A stretch of DNA of 64,000 bases from Candidatus Nitrosocaldaceae archaeon (GCA_026002835.1 BPGC01000006.1:37540-101539), one strand, 5' to 3'; shown: positions 26,573-36,269, counted from the first letter of the stretch. Notes: generated from the letters alone by a model not told the origin. Numbers and translations: made by a program.

Positions 26573-27625
26573 ATGGATATTAGTAAGTTTGCAAAGGAAG
26601 GCTATCTAAAAGCAGAACCTAGAGCTCATGGAGGTTCTAATAATAAAGATATAATAGATTTTAGTGCTAGTATAAACCCTTTTGGAGCATCTAAAAGAGT
26701 ATATAAAATAATTAGAGAGAATATTCATCTTATAACAAGGTATCCAGATCCAAACGCTTCTGAATTAAAATATGCTATTAGCAATTATCTTGATGTTGAT
26801 CATGATAATATAGTAATAGGTAATGGCTCAACTGAGATAATACACTCATTTGCTGATATATTCATAAGAGAAGGGGATAGGGTTATCATACCAGAACCTA
26901 CATTCTATGAGTATGAGTTTGCTTGTGATAAAAATTCTGCTATGCTAGAGTTTACCGATCTTAATCTAAATACAATTGATCTTGATGATACAAAAGCATT
27001 ATTCGTATGCAATCCAAATAATCCTACTGGTTTGCTTTATGATCAAACATCAATTAAAAAGATAATAGATGAGGCATATAATAATTCAACATTAGTTATG
27101 ATAGATGAATGCTTTATGGAGTTTGTTGATAAGCCTAATGAAAACTCGTTGATAAAGTATGTAAATGAATATGATAATCTTATAATATTAAGATCGTTTA
27201 CAAAAGCTTTTGGATTAGCTGGTTTAAGGATAGGTTATGCAGTTGCTAGTAAAGGAATAGCAAGAATAATGAATAAAACTAGCATAACATGGAATACAAA
27301 CATATTGGCACAGATAGCAGCAATTCAAGCATTGAATGATCTAGAACATATAGAGAAGAGTAAGAAGATGATCAATAGAGAGAAGCGTTATATGATAAAT
27401 TATCTGAATAAACTAGGATTTAAAGCATATGAATCTGATACAAACTTCTTCCTAGTTAGATGCGAAGATTCGATTAAACTAAAGAATGAGTTATTAAAGC
27501 ATGATATACTTGTAAGAGACTGTAGTAATTTTACTAATATGAGTAATGATCATATAAGGATCTCAGTAAGGAAGAGGAGAGATAACATCAAACTTTTAGA
27601 TACTATGGAGATGTTATATGGCTAA
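26573..27625 (+). CDS. cobD: CobD/HisC-type PLP enzyme, probable L-threonine-O-3-phosphate decarboxylase
   Basis: A 350-residue fold-type I aminotransferase-like protein. The N-terminal AHGGSNNKDIIDFSASINPFG is diagnostic for CobD-like enzymes. The PLP-binding lysine is in LRSFTKAFGLAGLRIGYAV, and VCNPNNPTGLLY and VMIDECFMEF complete the cofactor site. CobD makes the aminopropanol linker of cobalamin. It heads cobD-cbiP-cbiB-cobS-cobY and overlaps cbiP by 8 nt, which favours CobD over histidinol-phosphate aminotransferase. Confidence 0.88.
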   Translation: MDISKFAKEGYLKAEPRAHGGSNNKDIIDFSASINPFGASKRVYKIIRENIHLITRYPDPNASELKYAISNYLDVDHDNIVIGNGSTEIIHSFADIFIREGDRVIIPEPTFYEYEFACDKNSAMLEFTDLNLNTIDLDDTKALFVCNPNNPTGLLYDQTSIKKIIDEAYNNSTLVMIDECFMEFVDKPNENSLIKYVNEYDNLIILRSFTKAFGLAGLRIGYAVASKGIARIMNKTSITWNTNILAQIAAIQALNDLEHIEKSKKMINREKRYMINYLNKLGFKAYESDTNFFLVRCEDSIKLKNELLKHDILVRDCSNFTNMSNDHIRISVRKRRDNIKLLDTMEMLYG

Positions 27626-28970
27626 ATTCTTATCAATACAAGGAACGTCTTCAGACTCTGGCAAGAGTTTCTTAACTATGGCACTATGTAGAATATTTGC
27701 AGATGAAGGATATAAAGTAGCACCATTCAAAGCCCAGAATATGTCATCTAATACAGATATTGTAGATGGGTTAGAGATGGCTAGAGCTCAAAGCATTCAA
27801 GCAATGGCTGCTAGGACCAAACCAGATGTTAGGATGAATCCTATACTACTAAAACCTATGGGTAATTATATTAGCAAGGTTGTATTATTAGGGAGAGAGT
27901 ATGCTACTATGCATGCTAAAGAGTATTATAATAATTTTCTATCTCATGCATTTAATCATGTATTAGATGCAATTAAAGAATTAGAAGATAGGTATGAGAT
28001 AATAATAATCGAAGGTGCTGGAAGTGCGATTGAGATCAATCTTAGAGAAGAAGATATAGCAAATATGAAGTTGGCAAAGAAGGTTAATGCTAGTGTTATA
28101 ATAACAGCTGATATAGATAGAGGAGGAGCATTTGCTAGTATGTTAGGAACATTGGCATTGTTAGATGAAGAAGAGAGATCGTTAGTAAAAGGATTCATAA
28201 TAAACAGATTTAGAGGAGATATTGATATATTAAAGCCAGCAATAAACCAGTTTGAAGAGTTAAGTAAGAAAGATATTCTAGGAGTTATCCCATACATAAA
28301 TGATATAAAGATAGCAGAAGAAGATACATTATCATTAAAAGATCGTATAAAGGATAATAGATTAACAGCTATAGTAATAAAGTATCCAAACACATCTAGT
28401 TTGAGAGAGATCGAACCTTTGATAAATAATACAAACATAATATATGCTAATAGAGTAATTAATCTAGAAGAAGCAGATATTATAATCCTGCCTCCTACTA
28501 GAGATTTAAGAACAGATCTAAGATGGTTAAAAGATAATGGTTTTGCAGATGGGATTAGGTATGCAAATAAGTTAGGTAAAAAGATCATAGGTATTAGAGA
28601 AGGTTATCTAATGTTACTAGATGATATAGAAGGCATTGAAGGATTGAGATTATTAAATGGTAAATTTAGACGCAGAAAGGTGATAAATGATTACATGTTT
28701 GTTAATGGAGAGAAATGCTTCATAGATGATGAATTTATCATTGATAGTAATGAGGAGAGATTAGTTGCTGAAGATATAACTATAGGATTGATCAGTAAAG
28801 ATAAGAGAGTTATAGGATATAATGCAAATAATGCAATAAGAAGTATTGTAAAGATGATACAAGATATTAGTATTGAAGATATGTTAGATGAGGAGATAGA
28901 TAGGATAGCAAGGATAGTTAAAGATAGCATAAGGATGGATAAACTTAAGAAGTATATGGGATTGGATTGA
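27618..28970 (+). CDS. cbiP: Cobyric acid synthase with degenerate glutaminase domain
   Basis: A 450-residue protein. The N-terminal dethiobiotin-synthase-like ATPase domain is intact: FLSIQGTSSDSGKSFLTMAL, VAPFKAQNMSSNT, DIDRGGAFASMLGTLALL. It activates the side-chain carboxylates of adenosylcobyrinate for amidation. The C-terminal glutamine amidotransferase domain is shortened. Where the family has a nucleophilic Cys in GICGGYQML, this protein has KIIGIREGYLML, and the late catalytic His is not visible. It may therefore use free ammonia. It sits between cobD (8-nt overlap) and cbiB (4-nt overlap). Confidence 0.88.
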   Translation: MAKFLSIQGTSSDSGKSFLTMALCRIFADEGYKVAPFKAQNMSSNTDIVDGLEMARAQSIQAMAARTKPDVRMNPILLKPMGNYISKVVLLGREYATMHAKEYYNNFLSHAFNHVLDAIKELEDRYEIIIIEGAGSAIEINLREEDIANMKLAKKVNASVIITADIDRGGAFASMLGTLALLDEEERSLVKGFIINRFRGDIDILKPAINQFEELSKKDILGVIPYINDIKIAEEDTLSLKDRIKDNRLTAIVIKYPNTSSLREIEPLINNTNIIYANRVINLEEADIIILPPTRDLRTDLRWLKDNGFADGIRYANKLGKKIIGIREGYLMLLDDIEGIEGLRLLNGKFRRRKVINDYMFVNGEKCFIDDEFIIDSNEERLVAEDITIGLISKDKRVIGYNANNAIRSIVKMIQDISIEDMLDEEIDRIARIVKDSIRMDKLKKYMGLD

Positions 28971-29905
28971 TACAGATAATAGGATTATTCTTAGCAATAC
29001 TCATAGATATAATATTAGGTGATCCTCCAAATAGATATCATACAACAGCTTGGATAGGAAGATTTATCAGTTTAATAAAATCTAGGTTGAAGGATAAGAA
29101 TCCTAAGAGAGAGAAGGTTAAAGGCACATTAGGAGCTTTGTTAGTAATATCAGTTGTTGGTATCACTTCATATACCCTCTCTTTACTTTCATTTGATATG
29201 ATTATAGCTATAATAGTATCTACTATTAGCCTAAAGATGACCATAGCTATAAGATCTATGGAGATACATGCTAGAAAAGTTATAGATGCAATAGATGATC
29301 TAGATATTGCTAGAAGAGAGTTATCTATGATTGTAGGTAGAGATACATCATCTTTAGATAAAGAGCATATACTATCTGCAGTTATAGAAAGTATAAGCGA
29401 GAATATAACAGATGGCATAACTTCATCACTCTTCTATTACTCACTGTTTGGTATAACTGGAGCTTTCATCTATAGAACTATAAATACACTTGATTCTATG
29501 CTTGGTTATAAAGATGAGTATCATAAGAATATAGGATACTTTTCAGCAAACTTGGATACAATAGCAAACTATATACCAGCAAGGCTTACTGCATTTGTAA
29601 CTATATTATCTGCTATGTTATTAAAGATGGAATGGAGGAATGCGTTAAGGATAATAATGAAGGATAGTAAGAACACTCCTAGCCTAAATTCTGGTTGGAG
29701 TATGGCTGGAGTTGCTGGAGCGTTAAAAGTAAGATTAGAAAAGATCGGTTATTATCAGATCGGAGAGCCATATGAAGAGATTACTGTAGAACATTGCTAT
29801 AAGGCTATAAAGATTATGAAGATAACTGCTATATTATTTGCATTAATAATAGCATTACCATTACTCATCATTAGAGTATATCTTATAGGTTGGGATTTTG
29901 TATGA
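28967..29905 (+). CDS. cbiB: Adenosylcobinamide-phosphate synthase CbiB
   Basis: A 312-residue membrane enzyme that attaches the CobD product to adenosylcobyric acid. The N-terminal IILGDPPNRYHTTAWIGRFI is the family signature. Further family segments are VGRDTSSLDKEHILSAVIES and SENITDGITSSLFYYSLFG, with NTLDSMLGYKD and NYIPARLTA later. About four to five membrane helices are seen. It overlaps both cbiP and cobS by a few bases. Confidence 0.93.
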   Translation: MIQIIGLFLAILIDIILGDPPNRYHTTAWIGRFISLIKSRLKDKNPKREKVKGTLGALLVISVVGITSYTLSLLSFDMIIAIIVSTISLKMTIAIRSMEIHARKVIDAIDDLDIARRELSMIVGRDTSSLDKEHILSAVIESISENITDGITSSLFYYSLFGITGAFIYRTINTLDSMLGYKDEYHKNIGYFSANLDTIANYIPARLTAFVTILSAMLLKMEWRNALRIIMKDSKNTPSLNSGWSMAGVAGALKVRLEKIGYYQIGEPYEEITVEHCYKAIKIMKITAILFALIIALPLLIIRVYLIGWDFV

Positions 29906-30633
29906 ATGCAATAAATGCTATCTTATCTTTTCTAACAATAATACCTACAAAGAGTTATGATTTAAAAGAGATAGCAGAGAACCTATATCTATTCCCTATA
30001 GCTGGGTTAATAATTGGTCTAGTAGGAGTAATAGCATTTCTTCCTTTACATAGTATAATTGAAGGTTTTATGATAATAGTAGCATTATTGATAATTACTG
30101 GTGGACATCATACAGATGCTCTTGCGGATTTTGCTGATGGTTTGATGGTTAAAGGAAGTAGAGAAAAGAAGAAGAAGGTTATGCACGATCCTACAACAGG
30201 TTCAATTGGGGTAACTGCTATAGCTCTATATCTCATAGGTTCAGTAATAGCATTATCGTTTCTAGATAATTTAGAATTATTCTTAGCAGTTATAATTAGT
30301 GAAATACTTGCTAAATATTCTATGGTATTATTAGCATATCTAGGCAAACCAGCATGGGAAGGTATGGGAAGTTTATTTAGGATTGATAAGAAGATGTTCA
30401 TAATATCTACTATTATAACGATAGTAATAATATATCTATTAGCAGATATCGATGCTATATATCCATTTATTCTAACTATAATACTTACAATAATAATACT
30501 ACTTATGTCTAACAAAGCGTTTGGAGGCATATCTGGAGATGTATTTGGAGCTAATAATGAGATAGTAAGGTTAGCAAATTATATATTATTTGCACATCTA
30601 GCATTTACTCCATTCTTAGTAAACCTATTATAA
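29890..30633 (+). CDS. cobS: Adenosylcobinamide-GDP ribazoletransferase (cobalamin synthase)
   Basis: A 247-residue membrane enzyme with about six helices that joins the activated lower-base nucleotide to adenosylcobinamide-GDP. The metal-binding HHTDALADFADGLMVKG followed by HDPTTGSIGVTA is diagnostic, and the C-terminal KAFGGISGDVFGANNE is typical. It overlaps cbiB by 16 nt and is followed 21 nt later by cobY. Confidence 0.93.
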   Translation: MGFCMNAINAILSFLTIIPTKSYDLKEIAENLYLFPIAGLIIGLVGVIAFLPLHSIIEGFMIIVALLIITGGHHTDALADFADGLMVKGSREKKKKVMHDPTTGSIGVTAIALYLIGSVIALSFLDNLELFLAVIISEILAKYSMVLLAYLGKPAWEGMGSLFRIDKKMFIISTIITIVIIYLLADIDAIYPFILTIILTIIILLMSNKAFGGISGDVFGANNEIVRLANYILFAHLAFTPFLVNLL

Positions 30634-30654
30634 TTATTATTCATCATAAAAAGT

Positions 30655-31266
30655 ATGAAAGGATTGATCATGGCTGGAGGTAAAGCAAGAAGGATGAATT
30701 ATAGGAATAAAGCTATGATAAATTTATACGACAAACCTATGATATGGTATGTAATTAATGCATTGAAACATTCTAAGATAGATTCAATAGTATGTGCTGT
30801 TAATAATAAAGATACGGCATCTTATGCATCTAGAGAAGGTATATATGTTCTCCAAACTCCTGGAAAAGGATACTCATTAGATCTAAGATATGCTTTAGAG
30901 ACATTAAAGAACGATAAAGTGCTAGTAATGCCAGTAGATCTTCCATTGGTGAATTCCAAATTGATAAATTATATTATTGAGAAGAGTTATGGTAAAAAAG
31001 GGTGTATATGTATTATGGTTAAAGGAATGCTAATAGACAAGTTTGGGATAAATAATAACTTTAGTAAATTTGTTAATGGAGAAGAGTTGTTTTATACTGG
31101 AATAAGCATAATAGATACAAGCAGATTGGATAATTTAGAAGAAGAGTATATAGTAATAGATGATTATAGGTTAGCAATCAATGTTAATACTGAGCATGAA
31201 CTAAGGTTAGTAGAGGATATCTTTAAGGATTATCTAATCGCTTCACAATCTCTCCATAAATCCTAG
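30655..31266 (+). CDS. cobY: GTP:adenosylcobinamide-phosphate guanylyltransferase CobY
   Basis: A 203-residue nucleotidyltransferase of the archaeal CobY type, which replaces bacterial CobU. The N-terminal GLIMAGGKARRMNYRNKAMI binds GTP, and VLVMPVDLPLVNSKLI contains the metal-binding Asp. It is the last gene of the cobalamin operon. Its last 44 nt overlap, on the opposite strand, the end of rps27e. Confidence 0.9.
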   Translation: MKGLIMAGGKARRMNYRNKAMINLYDKPMIWYVINALKHSKIDSIVCAVNNKDTASYASREGIYVLQTPGKGYSLDLRYALETLKNDKVLVMPVDLPLVNSKLINYIIEKSYGKKGCICIMVKGMLIDKFGINNNFSKFVNGEELFYTGISIIDTSRLDNLEEEYIVIDDYRLAINVNTEHELRLVEDIFKDYLIASQSLHKS

Positions 31267-31420
31267 CCTTTCCACCAGTGCTCTCTGCTAATAACTCATT
31301 ACATGATTTACAATTTCTATTGATAGTAGTATGAGAATATATTATGGTCTCTTCACCACATTTGCTACACTTTACTAACAGAAATTGGCTAGCTGGTTTT
31401 GGTATTAATTCTATCTTCAT
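31223..31420 (-). CDS. rps27e: 30S ribosomal protein S27e (eS27)
   Basis: A 65-residue zinc-ribbon ribosomal protein: VKCSKCGEETIIYSHTTINR followed by CKSCNELLAESTGGKARI, giving the C-x2-C...C-x2-C zinc site. I chose ATG 31420 because MKIELIPKP aligns with the usual protein start; ATG 31426 and GTG 31429 are in-frame alternatives that touch the rpl44e stop. It is translated just after rpl44e and ends inside the 3' end of cobY on the other strand. Confidence 0.93.
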   Translation of the reverse strand: MKIELIPKPASQFLLVKCSKCGEETIIYSHTTINRNCKSCNELLAESTGGKARIYGEIVKRLDNP

Positions 31421-31428
31421 AGGCATCA

Positions 31429-31707
31429 CTACGCTAAGATCTCTAACTTTCTAAGCCTTATACCTTCTCTCTGAATTATATAATTACACTCTTTGCATTT
31501 ATACTTTAGAGTCTGTTTCTTAGTAGTCTTTGCAGTTCGCTTCAACTCGGGGAATTTTTGTCCTCCGTATCCTTTCTTATCCTCAGCATGCCTTCTAGCT
31601 CCTAATGCTGACTTTCTATCTTTTCCCTTCTTATACAGACTAATAGCATGAACAGTATGCTTTTTACATCTTGGGCAATAAGTTGTTATCTCTTTAGGTA
31701 CTTTCAT
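31429..31707 (-). CDS. rpl44e: 50S ribosomal protein L44e (eL42)
   Basis: A 92-residue zinc-binding ribosomal protein: TTYCPRCKKHTVHAISLYKKG at the N terminus, GARRHAEDKKGYGGQKFPEL in the middle, and LKYKCKECNYIIQREGIRLR as the second C-x2-C pair. The frame could be extended upstream to 31788, but MKVPKE at 31707 is the family's normal start and the extension would run into the aconitase start region. It forms an operon with rps27e. Confidence 0.94.
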   Translation of the reverse strand: MKVPKEITTYCPRCKKHTVHAISLYKKGKDRKSALGARRHAEDKKGYGGQKFPELKRTAKTTKKQTLKYKCKECNYIIQREGIRLRKLEILA

Positions 31708-31782
31708 ACTAACAATTGTATTGGTTGGTATATTTAAAGGTATAAGAGTAAAGCTTAAAATAGTAATATAGTAATATAGCCT

Positions 31783-34353
31783 ATGCAAGAGATTGAGAAG
31801 CTGGATTATTATCCAGTTAGCAAATATTCTTGGATGCCTTATACTGTTAGGATTATACTAGAATCTATTGCTAGAAATAAAGATAACAAAAGTATAACCG
31901 ATGATAATCTTAATACAATATTATCATGGGATCCAAGCAACCCTAAAGAGGTTCCATTCAAAGTTGCTAGAGTTATAATGCAAGATTATACTGGAGTTCC
32001 AGCGTTAGTAGATCTAGCAACTATGAGAGAAGTTGCTAATAAGTATGGTATAGATCCTAGCATAATAAATCCTTTGGTTCAATCTGATCTAGTCATTGAT
32101 CATAGCATACAAGTCGATTACTGGAATGCGAAAGATGCATTCATACAAAATATAAAGTTAGAGTTGGAAAGGAATAAGGAAAGGTATCAGTTCCTTAAAT
32201 GGGCCGAACGATCATTTAATAATTTTAGATTATTCCCTCCAGGAACTGGTATAATACATCAAGTAAATCTAGAGTATATAGCAAAAGTAGTTATGTTCAA
32301 CAAACATGCATATTTCGATTCTGTATTAGGCATGGATTCACATACTACAATGATCAATGGCTTAGGAGTATTAGGATGGGGAGTAGGAGGTATAGAGGCT
32401 GAAGCAGCCATGCTTGGTCAACCTGTAAGCATAATTCCAGATGTTATTGGTGTTAGATTGTATAATAAACCTAGAGAAGGAGTAACTGCTACAGATATAG
32501 TATTGACTCTAACTGAAGAGTTAAGAAAACATAATGTAGTTAGCAAGTTCATAGAATTCTTTGGTGATATAGACTCATTAGCAGTTCCAGATAGAGCTAC
32601 TATATCTAATATGGCTCCAGAATATGGCGCTACTACCGCACTATTCCCTGTAGATGATCAAACTATAAGATACCTTAAACTAACTGGGAGAGATGATGCT
32701 CATATATCATTAGTTAAAGCATATTTCAAATTGCAAGGTATGTATGGTTCACCTAAAGATGTTAGTTATGGTAAAGTTATTGAATTTGATCTCGATTCTG
32801 TAGAACCTACTGTAGCTGGACCTATTCTTCCATGGCAGAAGCAGACATTGAGCAGTGCAAAGAAGGCTATGGAGGATATGATAATGACTAAAAAAGGGAA
32901 GAAGATTACTATTAATATTGATGGCGAAGAGTTTGGCGATGGAAGTATAGCTATAGCTGCTATAACTAGTTGTACAAATACTAGCAATCCATCTTTAATA
33001 ATGGCTGCTGGGTTAGTAGCAAAAAAAGCATCTGAATTAGGTATTAGAGTACCAAGTTATGTGAAGAGTAGCCTAGCACCAGGCTCTAGAGTAGTTGAAG
33101 AATATCTAAAGAAGGCTGGTTTATTAGAATATCTAGAAGAACAAGGTTTCTATATAGTTGGCTATGGCTGCACAACATGTATTGGCAATAGTGGTCCATT
33201 GGATGAAAAGATAAGCAAGGCCATAAGAGAGAACGATCTAATAGTAGCTTCAGTCTTATCTGGTAATAGAAACTTTGAAGGAAGAATAAACCCAGATGTT
33301 AAAGCTAACTTTCTAATGTCTCCTCCATTAGTATTGGCATATGCATTAGCTGGAGAGATCAAAGATCTTAATAATGAGCCTATAACATACAATGCAAATA
33401 AGCCCATATTTCTTAAAGATATATGGCCTAGTAATGATGAGGTTAACGAGTTATTGAATCTAATAAGCCCAGAAGATTTTAGAAGCAAATATGAGAATCT
33501 AGGAGATCTAGTTCCAGAATGGAAGAATATTCCTTCTTCTGCTAGTAAGTTATATCAATGGGATGATAGCAATACATACATCAAAAGAGCCCCATTTATG
33601 GATCAATTCAGTTTGGAAGATAAGGCTAGCAAAGATATTCTTAATGCTAGACCTTTGCTAATATTAGGAGATAACATAACTACAGATCATATATCCCCAG
33701 CAGGACCAATAAAACCAGACTCTGAAGCTGGTTTATATCTACAGAATTTAGGAGTTAATATGGCACAATTGAATACATTTGGTGCTAGAAGAGGCAATTG
33801 GGAGGTTATGGTTAGAGGAACATTTACTGGTAAATTAGAGAACAAGATGTTAAAGGTTAAGAATATTAAAAAAGTTGGAGGTTATACAATACATTATCCT
33901 AGCAATGAATTGGTAAGTGTTTATGAAGCAGCGATGCGTTATAAGAAGGAAGAAATCCCAGCTATTGTTATAGCTGGCAAGAATTATGGTGCTGGAAGTT
34001 CTAGAGATTGGGCTGCTAAAGGTCCAAAATTGTTAGGAGTTAGAGCTGTTATAGCAGAAAGTTTTGAGAGGATACATAGAAGCAATCTAATAGGTATGGG
34101 AATATTACCATTAGAGTTTATTGATACCAATGCAGATGAATTAGGATTGGATGGTAGTGAAATATTTGATATAATTGGTTTAGAAGATCTAATGCCTAAC
34201 AAGATAGTAGAACTAGTTATACATAAGGATAATAGCATTAAAAGGATTAAAGTAAAGGTTAGGATAGATACTACTATAGAACTCAAATATTACCTTAGTG
34301 ATGGAATATTAAATTATGTATTGAGAGATATAATAAAGAAGCATTTAAAGTAG
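31783..34353 (+). CDS. acnA: Aconitate hydratase (AcnA/IRP type)
   Basis: An 856-residue aconitase that interconverts citrate and isocitrate in the TCA cycle. The [4Fe-4S] cysteines are in AITSCTNTSNPS and GYGCTTCIGNSGP. Substrate-site segments MDSHTTMINGLGVLGWGVGG, LGDNITTDHISPAGPI and GKNYGAGSSRDWAAKGPKLL are intact, and the swivelling C-terminal domain is complete. A TATA-like CTTAAAATAG at about 31754-31763 precedes the ATG by about 25 nt. It is divergent from rpl44e. Confidence 0.97.
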   Translation: MQEIEKLDYYPVSKYSWMPYTVRIILESIARNKDNKSITDDNLNTILSWDPSNPKEVPFKVARVIMQDYTGVPALVDLATMREVANKYGIDPSIINPLVQSDLVIDHSIQVDYWNAKDAFIQNIKLELERNKERYQFLKWAERSFNNFRLFPPGTGIIHQVNLEYIAKVVMFNKHAYFDSVLGMDSHTTMINGLGVLGWGVGGIEAEAAMLGQPVSIIPDVIGVRLYNKPREGVTATDIVLTLTEELRKHNVVSKFIEFFGDIDSLAVPDRATISNMAPEYGATTALFPVDDQTIRYLKLTGRDDAHISLVKAYFKLQGMYGSPKDVSYGKVIEFDLDSVEPTVAGPILPWQKQTLSSAKKAMEDMIMTKKGKKITINIDGEEFGDGSIAIAAITSCTNTSNPSLIMAAGLVAKKASELGIRVPSYVKSSLAPGSRVVEEYLKKAGLLEYLEEQGFYIVGYGCTTCIGNSGPLDEKISKAIRENDLIVASVLSGNRNFEGRINPDVKANFLMSPPLVLAYALAGEIKDLNNEPITYNANKPIFLKDIWPSNDEVNELLNLISPEDFRSKYENLGDLVPEWKNIPSSASKLYQWDDSNTYIKRAPFMDQFSLEDKASKDILNARPLLILGDNITTDHISPAGPIKPDSEAGLYLQNLGVNMAQLNTFGARRGNWEVMVRGTFTGKLENKMLKVKNIKKVGGYTIHYPSNELVSVYEAAMRYKKEEIPAIVIAGKNYGAGSSRDWAAKGPKLLGVRAVIAESFERIHRSNLIGMGILPLEFIDTNADELGLDGSEIFDIIGLEDLMPNKIVELVIHKDNSIKRIKVKVRIDTTIELKYYLSDGILNYVLRDIIKKHLK

Positions 34354-34372
34354 CAAGACAATAAATCGGTTT

Positions 34373-35320
34373 ATGCTGAAACGCTTCTCGTATATAGTTA
34401 TAGAGTATGCTACAATACTAGTAATAGCATCTATAATAATTGGAATTATATTCGATGAGTTGATAATAAATTATCTATTTCCTATAATCCCAGTATTTGT
34501 ACTAGGTATGATGGTCTCTGCTGGTTTAATGATAAGGTTTGAGCAATTAAAGAATATACAACATAAGCAATTATTAACACTAACCAGTGCTCAATATCTA
34601 ATCTCAACTATAATAGGCTTTCTTATAGCATCTCTATTCTTTAATATAATAACTGATGAACCAGATCTAGCATTAGGACAAGTATTACATGGTTCTATGC
34701 CTAGTGAGCAGACAACACCCGTATGGATAAAACTAGCAAATGGGAATCTAGTATTTGGTATCATTATGTTAATAACCTCAACTTTGGTTAGTCCATTCTT
34801 ATCACCAACTCTAACTTTCTTATTTGCTGGTTCTTGGGTAGAGATAGATTATGTATCAATGTTTATAGCATTAATTATTACAGTATTGCTTCCTATATTA
34901 ATTGGCAGTATAATAAGAACTAAAATATCTGTTATAGAAAAGTATGATCATATCTATACTGCTACTTCTACATTATCTGCTTTACCTACAGTAATGATAG
35001 TAGGAGCTTTAGCCTTTACATTTATGCTAGAATCTTTAGAATTATTACCAATCGTTATAATTGCTAGCCTAATACACTTCTCTTCAACAGTATTACTAGG
35101 TTTGATTATACCAAAAGTATTGAGATGGAGTGATAAAGATATTCCAGTATTTGTCTACAATCTAAGCATGAAGGAATTTGCAGTTACACTAGGAGTTATA
35201 GCTAGTATGGGTTTGAGTAATGAAGTAGGCATTCCAGCATCTGTATATGGAATGATGCATATGGCAAGCGCTCCTCTTATAGCTAAATTCTTGAAAAAGC
35301 GTATAAGAGAATATAATTAA
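34373..35320 (+). CDS. BASS/SBF-family (bile acid:Na+ symporter-like) membrane transporter
   Basis: A 315-residue protein with about nine to ten hydrophobic helices. Patterns such as VFVLGMMVSAGLMIRFEQLK, VLHGSMPSEQTTPVWIKLANGN and MKEFAVTLGVIASMGLSNEVG with a late GMMHMASAPLIAKF match the SBF / ACR3-like superfamily. Members move organic acids, pantoate or arsenite with sodium or protons; the substrate cannot be assigned. It lies 19 nt after aconitase in the same direction, so it may be co-transcribed, hinting at a carboxylate. Confidence 0.7.
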   Translation: MLKRFSYIVIEYATILVIASIIIGIIFDELIINYLFPIIPVFVLGMMVSAGLMIRFEQLKNIQHKQLLTLTSAQYLISTIIGFLIASLFFNIITDEPDLALGQVLHGSMPSEQTTPVWIKLANGNLVFGIIMLITSTLVSPFLSPTLTFLFAGSWVEIDYVSMFIALIITVLLPILIGSIIRTKISVIEKYDHIYTATSTLSALPTVMIVGALAFTFMLESLELLPIVIIASLIHFSSTVLLGLIIPKVLRWSDKDIPVFVYNLSMKEFAVTLGVIASMGLSNEVGIPASVYGMMHMASAPLIAKFLKKRIREYN

Positions 35321-35348
35321 TTGTAATAGGTTGATAAGAATTAGGTAA

Positions 35349-35478
35349 GTAGATATATCTGGCGCTTCTATGAACCCAGCTAGATCATTTGGTCCTATGA
35401 TCATTAGCAATAATATAGAATATTTATGGATATATCCATCTGCACCATTCAAGTATACTAGCAGTTTATCTGTTTAAG
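35349..35478 (+). pseudogene. Aquaporin (MIP) 3' remnant
   Basis: The frame from 35349 reads VDISGASMNPARSFGPMIIS, the second NPA-box region of aquaglyceroporins (consensus SGASMNPARSFGP). This is followed by a WIYPSAPF-like piece; after one frameshift, another frame gives SSILAVYLFK, the typical end of the last MIP helix. A stop lies just upstream, and the N-terminal two thirds are gone. It sits in the 190-nt gap between the BASS transporter and the GPN GTPase. Confidence 0.75.
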
Positions 35479-35522
35479 ATCAAGGATTAGGTTTATTATT
35501 TGCTACATAATTGATAATTAAC

Positions 35523-36269
35523 ATGTATGCTATCTTCTTAACTGGCACTGCTGGCTCTGGCAAATCGTTATTAGCATCTAGGTTAAAAGAATGGTATGAG
35601 AAAGTAGAAGCATATCCAGCAATACTAAACCTAGATCCAGGAGTGGTAACACTACCATATGAACCAGATATAGACATAAGAGATCATATAAATATAGATG
35701 ATATAATGGGGAAATACGATCTAGGACCAAATGGAGCATTGATAATGGCTAATGATATGATCGGCTACAAGTTATATGAATTACAACAATCTATAGATGA
35801 GTTAAATCCAGATTATCTTATAATTGATACACCAGGACAAGTTGAACTATTTGCTTACAGAGCTAGCGGGCAATATATTGTTAATGAATTGATAGCAGAT
35901 GAGAAAGCAAATATATTCTTATTCGATAGCATTCTTGCATCTTTACCTATAAACTATGTATCTATAATGCTATTAGCAAGTAGTATAAGGTTAAGGTTAA
36001 AGATTGCACAAATCAATGTATTATCTAAAATAGATATGCTGAAAGATAAGAATATGCTGAAATGGATGAGAGATTATAGTATGCTTGAGAACGAGTTGTA
36101 TAAAGAGGATAATGAGTTATCGCTATTAGCAGTAAATGTAACTAGAGTATTAAAGCAAGGGTTTGCTTCTAGTCCTTTACCTGTATCAAGTATAACATAT
36201 GAAGGCTTGGCAAATCTAATAGCATTATTATCAAGGATATTTAAAGGGGGAGAAGAGTTAGAGTATTGA
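35523..36269 (+). CDS. GPN-loop GTPase
   Basis: A 248-residue GTPase of the archaeal/eukaryotic GPN family. Walker A is FLTGTAGSGKSLLASRL, the family-defining Gly-Pro-Asn loop is DLGPNGALIMANDM, and G3 is IIDTPGQVELF. The guanine-specific residues appear in QINVLSKIDML. Eukaryotic relatives help assemble RNA polymerase II; the archaeal homologue (PAB0955) is a dimeric GTPase. I chose ATG 35523 over a TTG four codons earlier. Its stop overlaps the thrB ATG by one base. Confidence 0.93.
   Translation: MYAIFLTGTAGSGKSLLASRLKEWYEKVEAYPAILNLDPGVVTLPYEPDIDIRDHINIDDIMGKYDLGPNGALIMANDMIGYKLYELQQSIDELNPDYLIIDTPGQVELFAYRASGQYIVNELIADEKANIFLFDSILASLPINYVSIMLLASSIRLRLKIAQINVLSKIDMLKDKNMLKWMRDYSMLENELYKEDNELSLLAVNVTRVLKQGFASSPLPVSSITYEGLANLIALLSRIFKGGEELEY

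Noticed and set aside
27956..28588. 210-codon frame on the minus strand
   Set aside because: It is fully antisense to cbiP, whose motifs are unambiguous.
35189..35452. 87-codon minus-strand frame across the BASS gene end
   Set aside because: Antisense to the transporter and to the aquaporin remnant; no family features.
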